Assembly (NCBI RefSeq): GCF_901709675.1
Contig: NC_051091.1
Location: forward strand, 5,490,967 to 5,554,966
Source: Syngnathus acus
Taxonomy: Eukaryota > Chordata > Actinopteri > Syngnathiformes > Syngnathidae
Length of the DNA stretch: 64,000 bases
Direction of reading: 5' to 3'
A model generated the notes under the pieces. The model saw only the letters and a list, made by a program, of their open reading frames with translations, was not told the origin of the DNA and did no database searches. The translations under genes and the position numbers were made by a program. Below are positions 53,170 to 64,000 of the stretch, piece after piece; positions within the stretch are counted from its first letter, which is position 1; the number at the start of each line of letters is the position of its first letter.

Positions 53170-55664
53170 TGTACTAGCATCCTAAGGAGACTGCAGAGAA
53201 TTTGTCTGAGTGGCTGGTGTTGAATTCAAATACCACCTTGTCCTCTAGTTGCCCAAATGACCTTAAAGAAAAAGCATCTAGGTTGGGCGAAGGAAATCAT
53301 TCTTGCTCTATCTTTTTATTATTATTTATTATTCCAAATAACCAATGAGATGCAGGCAATGTGCAGATTGGCGATACGTGTGTTGTGGAAAAAAAAAAAT
53401 GCTTGTGTGAGTCTCTCTCAGAATGTGCCAGCAGTTCTTCTGAGAAGTAATACACTGCTGCTTTGTTGTTTGCGTGGCCCCAATCAATTTAGATTTTTAC
53501 AAAGATAATCTGATATTAGAGTCAGCTCTTGTTTACAAGCTTGCAGTCATTTTTTGTATGCAAGTTAAAATTAATCTATCAGAATGTTAACTAACTCCTT
53601 CTAATTTGTCATGTGGTTGTTACACTATCTCTAATTTTCTCGTGCATCTACCTTAGGACTTGATACGTGTTGTCGGTCATGGTCATTGGCGACGCAGCCC
53701 TTCTGCCACATGACAACCTTGTGCCATCCCATAAACATCCCGCCACAGCTATAAACTCTCAATTTGCATCAACGCCGCTATTCCCCCGTTCACCTTTCAC
53801 ATCCCAAGTGTCTTTTAATCGCTTGTACTCTCTGCTGTCTTTGCCTCTCTATTTCCTCCGCCTTCTCCTCTTCCTCCTCGGAACCCATTGAGGATTTACA
53901 ACAATGGCGCCGTAGAGTGGATTAAGCTGTATAGTGTCCGATGGGAAGGGGAGGGGGAAATCAATGAGCATGTGTGATTTCCTGAGCTGCTAACCATCCT
54001 CTGACATGTCCGCCAATTAGCAGTGTCAACTGAGGATATGTTACCGACATGTACCAGGTCATTAGATAAGTATTTGAACTGCTTGATGAGAGTCAGATGC
54101 CGCATGTTTGTGCGCTTTTATTTTTCCTGTTTTGATGTCCCGCCTTTGTCATGTGGACGTTAGCTTGTAGTTTGGTCATTTTGGTTGAATTCATTTTTGC
54201 TGTGTGTTGGTGTGTACTGGAAATATGAAATAGTAACGTGAGCTTGTGTGCTCCCTTTGTCTTGATTACCAGTATGCGGCGCTTAATAACATTTGGGATT
54301 ACACCATGCGCAGCCTGTCACACTCAGTGTAATTGCATCCACTTTGGAGAAATGAATCGAGAAGCAATTTTGCAATAATTTAGATTCTATGACGCAGTTA
54401 TGGAGGCTTTCCCGACGTGCCGACGACGATCAAAGACAAAGCGATGCCTTTTTATTTATTTATTCATACCTGGAATTTAATAGCATTCCACACCGGGAAT
54501 GTCATTGTTGATGTAGGCTAGATGTGTTGTGCTCAGTTTTGGACGCTCCGACTTGGATGGGGTCATGTGCAAAGGCGCTTTACTATATGAACACTGCAGC
54601 TTGATATCCCAATCTTTTGTTGCATGCATCAAATCGATAAGATTGCAACAATCCGTCAACCTCTTTCGCCGTCAGCTTCACGAATCAGACGCCGCACGAT
54701 CGATCCGAGCAGGAAGCTGTGCCGCTGTTCCGGTGACAGCTAGCGATGTTTAGCATTTATATAAGTCCCCGTCAGTCCATCCACTCCACGAAGACGATTG
54801 CATCTTAGCAGCCGAGAATATAGTGTTCCACTTTCTCAGGTCTGAGTTGTGCTTGGCTGACTGATTTCAGGACAGCTGCGAATGAGGGCCACTCGCTGCT
54901 CTGTCAGGGATGGAATCAGAGGCACTGGACTGAGGCCTGCCATCCTCTGTTACTCCCACTTGTCAGCTTTTCTCCCTCTAATGGCTTCCCATGTGGAGAA
55001 CGGTCCAAGTGAAGAGGAAAAATACATATTCTCCCCAACGCTGTAGGTGGCTGTTGTGCAATTCTCAGTAAATGTCAAGAACTTAAGGTTGCCATAGAAT
55101 ACATGCATTCACTTGGATTGTGTGCACAACTGAAGGAAAAAAAGCAAACACTTATGGTCAGAGAAGTATTTGAGAACACTGAAAATATCCATGAAAAGCA
55201 CTCTACCAAGGTGGACGGTGGTGTGCATAACAACAGGAAGGAGGCAACAAATAGTTTGAAAAAAATCACTGTGACTTGAATGTCGATTTAAGAGCATTCA
55301 GTCAGAAAAAGAGTTTTACACCAGAGTAGATTTGAAATCAACATTAATCACGTGATTGAAATTTTCATCCATACCTCCATGGGCTGTTGTTGTTTTTGAT
55401 TTGTTGTCTAACAGCAAGTTGTGAGTGGTCAAGAGCCAGCACAATTTCTCTTAAGCAGAACATGTGTGAGATGATGATTTCAGCTCTGTTCATGCTAAAC
55501 CTGCCAAATCCCAAACTTGCAGTTCGACTTTCTACTTGTGCATACCTGACAAGTGATGACTAAAACTTGTACTGTCACAAAAGCTGGCATGACCAACAGC
55601 TTGGCATAAGTTTGTGGGTTTAAAGTGAGCAGTAAGGCAGTCATTAAAAGTATGTTCTGACAAG

Positions 55665-55698
55665 CCCCCCCCCACACACACACACACACACACACACA
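55665..55698 (+). repeat. C-run followed by (CA)n
   Basis: Nine C followed by a CA tract of about 13 units, in the intergenic interval. Confidence 0.9.
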
Positions 55699-58600
55699 GG
55701 TACTGCGCTCTAAGCAAGCTTCTTAAATGTCTCCTTCCACAACTTTCACTGTCTGAAAGGCAGTCATCTTCAGTCTGCATTAAAATAAAACAAAATTGGA
55801 ACGATATTAAAGTGGAAGTGAACCTGCGAATCATTTTAAAGGGAGCAAGCATTGTTGTCTACGTCAAGGTTGCCTAAAAATATCACTTAAAAAACTGTTA
55901 TAATGGCAACAGTTTGTGCCTGAAGCCAATGAAATCCATATTTCCTTCCTTTAGGAAAAAATATTTTGACTTGTAAGTCGGCCAGCATAATAGAAGACAT
56001 TGTATTCAACAGTATAGTTGCATCTTCTCATGATGTAATGCAAGCAAAATAAATATGTCAAGGCCCCCCCCTTTTTTTATTTTATTTCTGTGTTTTCATT
56101 GTTGTCCAAATCCCATGGCTGTGGCGTGAGAAACAATCCAGACAGGAAAAGCCACAACATAAATTCCCCTAATTTCATCATAATGAAGTGCGTTGTGTTT
56201 CCTCAAAGACTGAGAGTGTGTGCTGGCCTGGAAACCTTGCACGCCCCATGGCACAAGCATCAGAGGCTGGCAAACAAAGACTACACAAAGTGTTTGATAG
56301 CTACCGTGAGATTACAAAAAGGTTGTTTGTAGCTGATTATGTGCCGAGATTGGAATCATGATGGGGTACTTCAAATATTTCCCCTTCGCTGAATTTCAAG
56401 AGGGTTTTAACAGACGGAGGCTGGCTTAGCTGCTAACTAGCTTAGCGTAATGAAGTCAATAATGGCCTCCGCAATCACCAAATCGCTCCGATATTTCAAG
56501 TGTGGCGTATTATATTGCATTTTTGGCATATCAAAGCCTTCTTTATAGCAATTCTCGAGCACATACAGAATATCAGCTGCAATTTAGAAATCTTCTAGTT
56601 TACACGCCGCAGTCGTGTTTCATTAAAACGATCGAAGCTGTTTTTGAATTTCCACTACCCCCCTAGCATATTACTCTCATTAATTCTTAATGATGTCCAT
56701 CAAAGCCAACATGACAGCCAAATGTCTTAAATTGTAATGTTCATCCATCTTGTCCAGTGCTTCTACCACCTAATTGGAGGAAGCACCCTCCAGGCTCACC
56801 CGTTAATTCACCACCATAGAAAATGTTGAAACCTACTCAAATTTCCAGCATTATAATCTTATGATATGATTTGCCTTGTTTTAGTGTTAATTTATTATTA
56901 CCATTAATTAATCACTGGATTAGTGTTATTGCATACTCTAATCCAAAGGCAAAATATGATTAGTGACAAGATTTACTCAACTTTGACAAGATAATATGTG
57001 ATAATATGATAAAGAGCAATTTATTTGCATCACACTGTGTGGGTGTATGCAAAAGCACAAGTAAGGTGATGAAATTAAAGAGCAATGTATCATATGACGC
57101 AAATTTGACATGACGCAAATCAAATGTATTTTTCCAACTTTTTGAATAGCAGTCGTTTAAGCTTCTATGCTAACATTGAAATAGTCTGACCCCACGACTG
57201 TGAGCAGTCGAAAGGCGACTGGGCACACATACACAATGCTCAATGGCGTTTTTGTTCATGATCTCTCCTTTGATTTTTTAAAATAATTTATAGCCATCAA
57301 TGGACAGCTTGTTCTTCGATAATGAGATTAAATATATTAGGGAATGTTGTTGCTCTGGTGCTCAATTGAAAACAAGTAGAAAAATTCAATTTAATAAATC
57401 GAATTTGTGTTTATCGCTATGTGTTGCGCAAAACAGGACAGACGAGTGGTCGACTGAGAGATGACATTATTCAATGCAAAATGTTTCCTTATTATTTAGC
57501 GTGTTGGCCAACTAGAAGTGGGGAGGAAACCGGCTTGTCAAGCGTTCTGTATATCAGAGTGGAAGAAGCGTCCCACTTGCACACATGATGTGGTGGCTGA
57601 AATGAGATTGGAGAGATCAGACAGGTTTAGCTAGATGAGATCCGGTCACCATGCTAGCATCTCGATGGTAGCCAATTAATGGCTCGTTAACTGGTTAGTT
57701 TGCATGAGGCCACCCAAGGTTACAAGACTAGCAAATCTGCTGAAAAGGAGATTTTGCCATTGGCTGTTTCATGGGCTTTTCGCTCTTTTGTCTGAGACAG
57801 AGGTCCCTCGCCATGGTTTGATGCCCCTTCATACATGTCGGAGGGGGCGGACATTTTTCTACTTGACGTACGCCAGGTATTTTGTCTGGCAAGAGACATT
57901 TTTTCATCAACGGGGAGGGTGCTGTGGATTCCCCCCTTAGGTGGATTCCTGAGGGCTTTATCCCATTGGTGCCCCCCTTTTTACACGTCACTGCTCCAAA
58001 CTGAGTTTCCACCTTAATTGGTGTTTTGGATGCACAATTAATATGTAAGCCTACTGTGTGAAAGATCTATACTGTATACACCTGAATATACTATTCATGC
58101 ATACTGTGTGAAATAATTATGTACATCTTTCATCTAGCTTAAAGAATCTGCGTGCATTCAAGGACGAATAGATGAGTCAGTTGGTGTGTTGTCCAGAAAT
58201 ATTTGTTCTTCTTGCCAAACACAAGCCCATTAATTGTGCATGAATAAAAAATAGAGAGCAAAACAGCAGCCGAGCAGCAAACTGGCATGTGTGACTTGAT
58301 TTAATATTCTCTGTGCTTTCAGCCCAAGCTGCTCAGCCTGTGCACTGTCTAGTCGACTCATGACAGCAAAGACTAATCTGGCTCATTAAAAAAGTAGTGA
58401 GCACTACTGTATATGCAAAACAAGTTTGGATGGAGTTAAGTATGCAAAGATGAAGGTGCTTTATTTAAGCCTCTTTAAGGTGCTGTGTCGTTTATATTTG
58501 GCCATCTTGAAAAGTTGCGCTGCCTTACGTATACCAAACACACTCAACAAAGAATGAAGCAGCTTTTGCACACAGGTTTCTTATTTGAGAATGTGTTGTA

Positions 58601-59490
58601 TTCATAAAAAAAATATTCCCCTGAGAATTTATTGTCCGCCTGAAGTGTAAGTCGATCAACGTGAGTCAATCAATGTGCTAATGTTTCAGTGTGGGATTAT
58701 GAACAGTTTTGTCTTGGGGCCTTTCACGTGGTAAGTGAGCCTAATATTTTTATATTAGTAAGACCAAAATAACCATTTCTAACAGCGCACAAGGCCTTTG
58801 AAACCAATTGAAAGCAGAGCGTTGGGAAAAAACTCAGGGGAAACGTTTTGGCAAAGTACTGAAATGCAGCTGCCCTCGCATAATGCACACACGCATTTCT
58901 GTCTCTCGTAACCGATCAGAACCCCCCCCCCCACCTCCTGTGGTGCGTACACAGCACACTGGATCAGGTGCTGTTGTCAGAACCAGAGCGTGCTCTCTGC
59001 TCTCCCGAGTGCAATCAGTAACCTGAGCTGCCTGCTTGAATAACTCAGTTACCCCTAAAGCTTGCTCACTACTGAAACATCGTTGCAAAGTGCTTAAAAG
59101 AACACTTTGTCCATGTTCGTATTATCGGCCCGTATTGATACTGACATTCTGCTGTCAAAGACACTTTCACTGACTTGAAGTTGCATACTGGTAAGAGGAT
59201 ATAAAAGGTGTCTGCGCTAAGACTTGTATTCATTATGTGTTACTAGAGTGTCACTCAATTTAGATGAGGCGATGTGAAGGCGCCGGCCGATGGAACATGA
59301 CAGGCACTTCCGGAGCCTCCTTATTTAATTAGGAGAGACTCAAAAGTATATTGTCTCTCACTGTAGCTCAACTGAGCCACCACTCAATATTATTGACACA
59401 TTTTTCTGACAAAAGAAAGTTCAGTCCATTACTACAAGCTGGGTTGTTTTTTCTGGCACCCGATCAAGTGTGCCAAGCCGATATTATGTA

Positions 59491-59760
59491 GGTCATGGGT
59501 CATCAACATGATGCCCGTGGGCGCCAGGTGGCCCCCAAGGACCACATGGGTAGCCGGTTCTAAAAGTAGCTCACCCATGATGGGACGTTGGCATTTTCAA
59601 GGAATGATATAGAAGTGATCATTCGAAAATGTAAACTGGCAGAGATTGATAGAAATAAAGTGTTGCGTATTGGTATTTATGTTACCTCAATATTGTGAGA
59701 AATCATTATGATCATTTTCTTAATGTCAGTGATTATTAATAACAACATCATGCTAACATG
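59491..59760 (+). repeat. Probable DNA-transposon-derived repeat
   Basis: GGTCATGGGTCATCAACATG, then GGGCGCCAGGTGGCCCCCAAGG and TAGCCGGTTCTAAAAGTAGC, resemble a frequent fish repeat (GTGCCCGCGGGCACCAGGT type). The following AATATTGTGAGAAATCATTA and ATTATTAATAACAACATCAT probably belong to the same copy. Boundaries are uncertain and no ORF is present. Confidence 0.5.
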
Positions 59761-60000
59761 AATAAAGCTAATTTGTTTTGTTTTTCCACATTATTAGCCA
59801 AGAAGCAGCTCTTAGTTTCAAAATTGATTGAGCATTTGAAGAAAATGCACATGGCAGGAAATGACAAAAATAAACACGTATGTTGGCTGCGCTGTAATTT
59901 TATTACTGTATACACAACAGCTTTGACGTGACTTCGTAGGCTGATTCTTTTCCTGCGCTGTTTTCTTTTTACTCCCAAGTAAAAGGTGCATGCTTCTCCA

Positions 60001-60110
60001 CTTTGTGATTGACAGGTGAACAGTCCAGGCTTCCTTCCTTTTACCTGGAGTTATCTGGGACAGGCTTGAGGCAATCTGAATATTGAGTGTAAATGGAGTA
60101 TCCGAAAAGG
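60001..60110 (+). repeat. SINE-like repeat copy
   Basis: CTTTGTGATTGACAGGTGAA and the following CAGTCCAGG match the head of the same family as 50986-51071. GTTATCTGGGACAGGCTTGAG corresponds to its AGCTGGGATAGGCTCCAG segment. The AAAATGGATGG tail is decayed to GGAGTATCCGAAAAGG. Confidence 0.55.
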
Positions 60111-60660
60111 TAATTTCAACCAGAATGATATCATGTCACTTTAGTATCGGTCAATGTTCTAAAATACTTTTTGGAGTTTGGGTTGTTAGGGTGAGACACA
60201 AGATGTACCAAGAAAACATTTGGAAAATTTCTCAATTTGACCTTTAGTTGCACTATGCATCAAAACTGATGAGGAAACTAAACAAAGGTGGCCTCTTAAA
60301 TGTAACTTTAAAACCGGCCTTCGTTTTCTACGCCACTTATGGACACTCTTTTCTCAACGTTTGAGTTTTGCATTTTCCCCTCTCTTCTTAGATGATCTAT
60401 GTACAATTTTGTATAGACAAGCGCTCTCTTCTTGAATGCTTAATGGTTAAATTCATGCAAATATTCATACCAGCACATCTCAGTGAATAAATAATTTACA
60501 GTACAAATGACAACATTATTCAGGAAAATGGAGATCAACTAGAAATTAAACAGGTTTAAAAATAGCCGAGATGAATAAGTAAACGTGTATGACAGAATGA
60601 AACTCAATGCTCAAATGTGACGTGTTAAAAGGGTGCGTTGCATGAACCACAGACGTCAAC

Positions 60661-60681
60661 CAGGAGCGCCCTCTATGGACT
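60661..60681 (-). promoter_or_regulatory. CTCF-like motif at candidate promoter
   Basis: Read on the - strand the core is CCATAGAGGGCGCTCC. It sits at the left edge of the CpG-richer region that precedes the candidate first exon, where promoter-proximal CTCF sites are common. Confidence 0.45.
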
Positions 60682-60689
60682 GAGTGAAG

Positions 60690-60898
60690 CATTGCAGAGC
60701 GCAGCGCCTGCACCTCCCCTCAACCCTCCCCACTCCCACTCCGCGTGGAGCCGGAGCTGCATTCCTCCTCTCTCCAGTCACACGCAGGGAGCCACCGAAG
60801 AGAGAACCCCAGTCACCCCCGTGACCAGAGTGGAAATGTCCCCAAGTTTTGGAATTTAAACCATGGCGAGGATTCCTTCGCCGCGGATCACTTGACCG
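60690..60898 (+). other. Candidate untranslated first exon of next gene (possibly plxna1)
   Basis: A GC-richer stretch ends in the strong donor CCG|GTAAGT (exon end 60898) and is followed by CpG-rich sequence to about 61300. It contains two short upstream ORFs, 60836-60859 (7 residues) and 60863-60895 (10 residues, start context AACCATGG), and no long frame crossing the donor. In human 3q21 CHCHD6 neighbours PLXNA1, so plxna1 is the leading guess. No plexin sequence is in the window, so this is synteny-based only; the 5' boundary is unknown. Confidence 0.4.
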
Positions 60899-63800
60899 GT
60901 AAGTGGCGTGAAAACTCACGCGTGGGGATTGTTAGGGGAGCATTTTTTTTTTTTTTTGGTCACCGAAACCGGCTGCAGGATTGAGGTTATTCGGCTCTTG
61001 TGCAGCTCTGCTCGGCGCAGTTACTTGCTCGTATCCCCCAAACCCGCAAGGAGCAGCGTGCTTCTCCACGATCGGGTACTGTTTGAAATGCTGGGCGCGC
61101 CAGACCGAGCCAGGCGTGGAAATATACATGAGGTCCAACAGGCAGAGTCTTATTCGACAGGAGTTGGGAAAACCGACAGCAAAGCTTTGCAAACTTCTCC
61201 CGAAAGCTTCGGGTTGCGATCCAGTGTCGGAGGTAGAGAATATGATTGACTTTTGTGTCCTGTCAAAATGTTGCGATGGCACAACGAGAATGCACCCGGA
61301 GTGACGTTTGTTGACACCGAGCAGCTAGCCGCCTTGCTGGCTGTCGAAATTCCACCACCGGTGTTTGCACATCCTCATATTTGGTTTGACACTCGAAATC
61401 TGTCTGCAAACTCACTACTTTAATTTTTACGGTTGCAACACAAGTCTCCCCTGAAGACGGGTTGAAGTCCATTACTGGTTTTCTCCTGAGGGACGGGCCG
61501 GTGTTCCCTTAACCCAACCCCACCTACCCCCACCCAAAATCAATCCCCTTATTAGCTTTGAAATGATTACAATTGTGTTGGAGCGGCGTTAAAAGGGGGC
61601 GTTAATGCAATTTGTACGATTTGTCATTCGACAATAATTGAGAAGGCTGCGATCGGAGTCTGTGGGTGTGTGGATCGAGTGCGCAATGCTTGGCAGCTCA
61701 GACTCATTGCTCCGGGAGGTTCTCCTCATTCCTCTTCTATTCAAACAATAAAAGTATAATTGGACTTTGCAAGCAGACACATTTTTGAATTACTTTGAGC
61801 CTAATTAAAATTCAGTTTGGGTATCATTTTCTTTTGCGGTTTACCTGTAGCCAGAAATCACTGCAGCGTGCAAAGGTGCCTTTCAATGCATTTTGCGGGG
61901 TTTTGGCTAATTTAACGTTTGAAATGCTTAATCGTGATGCCGGTGTGAAGATTTATGCTCCGCACGTTAAGTTACTTAGAAGGGACATGGCCCGATCGTG
62001 CCCATGTTCAGTCATGATTATTGGCCCGATGCCACCGAGCACTCAATCGAACAGGTGGCAATACAAAACATGACAGTCTTTATTAAGTGTGGATGTCCAC
62101 ATCTCCAAAAATGTCCAACAATGAAATCATCAATTCGTCGTCGTCATCATCATCATCTTTGTTTGTTTTAACAATTGCATCACGTGCTCCTGCGGGTGGT
62201 AAATTCCCCACCCCTCATGGTTGCCTCCATTGATTGTGCACTGTCGTTATCCACAATCATAATCCAAATCAGCAACCTTGCATGACATTTACATGACTCC
62301 TGCACCCCAACCAGAAAATAACAAGCGGGTTGCCTTCATCTAGCCTAATTATGATACATATCTTCCCACAATAGAGCAGCAGTGTCATGAATTTTGCTGG
62401 CGCGTAAACTCAATCCGTGATGTCCAAACTTTGGAATTCTTGCTGACATGTGCACTTTGCACCCCCTGGCTCTTCTTTTGTTTGGTTGCGCGCCCCCGTC
62501 CCCTCCCCTCTCCATGCATTCCTTTGGAGTATTCAGTGAGCAGGATATTTAAGGTCCAATTAGATTGCTGATGGATGAGGAACCGTGCTTAGGTGAGAAA
62601 TGACGGCGAGAAACAAGAAATAATTTATGTTTTCGGGTCGTGCTCTGCTGTGAATAATTGTTTTCATGTAGGCCTAATATTATGTACAGTGATCACACTT
62701 GCGGGGTTCTGTGTGTGTTATGAGCCTGTAAAAGTCTCCTCGTTCTTTTCCAGTGTGCGTAATTGAAACATTCTCATTCTCATCCAGTCGCCTTTCCCGT
62801 GCTGTTCTTCCGACCTCGCGCTTCCGCTCAGGATTTCTTCAAGTCTTCTTCCCCTCACGCTGGTGTTTTTCTCTCCGTGCGTCCTGTCAGGAGCGTCTGC
62901 CTCGTTCCTTTCACGCCGACGCGCGCACGCCTTTTTTCTTCTTTTTGCGCACTCCCTCGCTCCCTCCCTCCCTCCCTCCCTCCCTCGCTCCTTTGGTTTC
63001 TGCTCTTCCCACTCTGTCAAGTTACGCGCTGATTTCCCGACTCGCGCATGGGAGACGCAGTCATGCAGCCTCCCCTCTTGACTAGTTCACCTCATAGTCT
63101 AAAAAGTCCACCATGTCACCTTCACTGTTTTCTGGTGCACTTCTAGACGAAACTATGCTCTTGTTTGTCTCGCTACACGGAGAAACCTTGAGAAGGCTGA
63201 TTTCATACCCAAGTATAAATCAATGTCAGGGTCAGCTCAGTTGAATGTAAAATATCTGCTCACGTCACAGGCGTTGGATCAATTTTGTGTTCAGGGTGGA
63301 AAAAAAAAAAACCTCTCCTTTTTGATTGTTGCCAGGTAAATTAGACACTGGGTAACTTCAGATCATTCAGTTAATACGTCATCGGTAATAAATGTACTTA
63401 TATAAATGATGAATAAATAAATGAATACATGCACACATTCAACTCAAAATGTTAAATGTTTTCTTGGCTTTTAACATTGCAACGCTATTCAGCTGCAATT
63501 CCAGTTTAGATTTGCAGCAAAACGACTGGCCACTTTGCTTACTTCATGTGCTGGCCTCAAACTGATAACTGCTGAATCCCTCAAATTTAAGGTCCCAGTA
63601 TTGTCCCGACCTTGTGTACCATCGATGTCCCCCACCCCCCTTGCCCCCATCTTGGTGTGTTTTCCTTGAGTCTCTGTGGGGTTGTTGTGTGGTACCCTGA
63701 GGCAAGAATCCATGCAGCAGCAATATTAAAACACACCAAGAGGGACTAGCAGCAAAGCTAAAGGCCCTGTTATACACACACACACAGAAACACACACACA

Positions 63801-64000
63801 CAGCTCGCTTGGTGCTAACACAGCTCCAGTCGACAAGCCCCTAATATGAAATAAACTCACTCGCCAATACCTGGCGGGCCTGTCTTGACTGACTGTTCAA
63901 ATAGGAATGACCTCCATTTGGACCAAATGAAGAGCTGGAATTGAGATTTGAGAGTCAGTGGGCGGCGCTCAAGTGCGAAATACTGGCACATTCCAAATCA
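60899..64000 (+). other. CpG-richer flank and possible first intron of next gene
   Basis: No coding exon is recognised. CpGs are frequent to about 61300, then density falls. A pyrimidine-rich block with a (CTCC)n core lies at 62750-63000, and short CA tracts near 63771-63800. If the donor at 60898 is real, this is intron. Confidence 0.5.
62952..62992 (+). repeat. (CTCC)n tetranucleotide repeat
   Basis: Roughly eight CTCC/CCCT units flanked by CTCGCTC, within a polypyrimidine block that is purine-rich on the other strand. Confidence 0.9.

Noticed and set aside
58030-58115. Repeated CTGTGTGAAA words suggesting a tandem duplication
   Set aside because: The two copies share only about ten bases each; the sequence around them does not align.
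60932-61304. Overlapping frames of 107-116 codons on both strands
   Set aside because: Open frames on both strands are expected in stop-poor GC-rich sequence. Neither protein is recognisable, and the + frame lacks an ATG start.

Overview
This is nuclear genomic DNA from a teleost fish. The genes are split by GT-AG introns with vertebrate-type exons, and the encoded proteins are clearly vertebrate. Background sequence is AT-leaning, with abundant CA/TG microsatellites and degraded copies of interspersed repeats typical of spiny-rayed fishes, including the family ending in an AAAATGGATGG-like tail. There are no bacterial, phage or CRISPR features. Species cannot be named from sequence alone.

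Three complete protein-coding genes lie head to tail on the + strand. (1) Positions 100-4968 hold a lipin, closest to lipin-3: 19 coding exons, 968 residues, with the catalytic DIDGT motif in exon 14. (2) Positions 7014-10040 hold tpra1, a seven-pass membrane protein: 10 coding exons, 389 residues. (3) Positions 11515-36634 hold chchd6 (MIC25 of the mitochondrial MICOS complex): 8 coding exons, 231 residues, with a perfect twin CX9C domain in exon 7. I joined every exon by hand, and all three open frames close exactly (2907, 1170 and 696 nt including stops).

The left 12.7 kb is very compact: introns are mostly 70-500 bp, and about 400 bp separate the tpra1 poly(A) signal from the chchd6 start. 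From 12.7 kb to 36.6 kb chchd6 has four introns of 4-8 kb. From about 36.9 to 60.6 kb I see no gene, only microsatellites, repeat fragments, CTCF-like motifs and three strong RFX X-box motifs. At 60.6-61.3 kb a CpG-richer stretch has a good splice donor (exon end 60898). It looks like the untranslated first exon of the next + strand gene. By human 3q21 synteny (CHCHD6 beside PLXNA1) that gene may be plxna1, but no plexin coding sequence is in the window.

Functionally the three genes are not one pathway. Lipin makes diacylglycerol from phosphatidate, TPRA1 is an orphan receptor-like membrane protein, and MIC25 maintains mitochondrial cristae. The large chchd6 introns and the gene-poor flank look like a regulatory landscape, probably for the downstream gene. 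I found no undescribed biological system. The most checkable oddities are a repeat-derived splice acceptor in the lipin gene, a tandem NAGNAG acceptor and possible overlapping uORF in tpra1, a 28-bp near-perfect palindrome beside a long (TA)n tract, and an inverted (CA)n/(TG)n pair.
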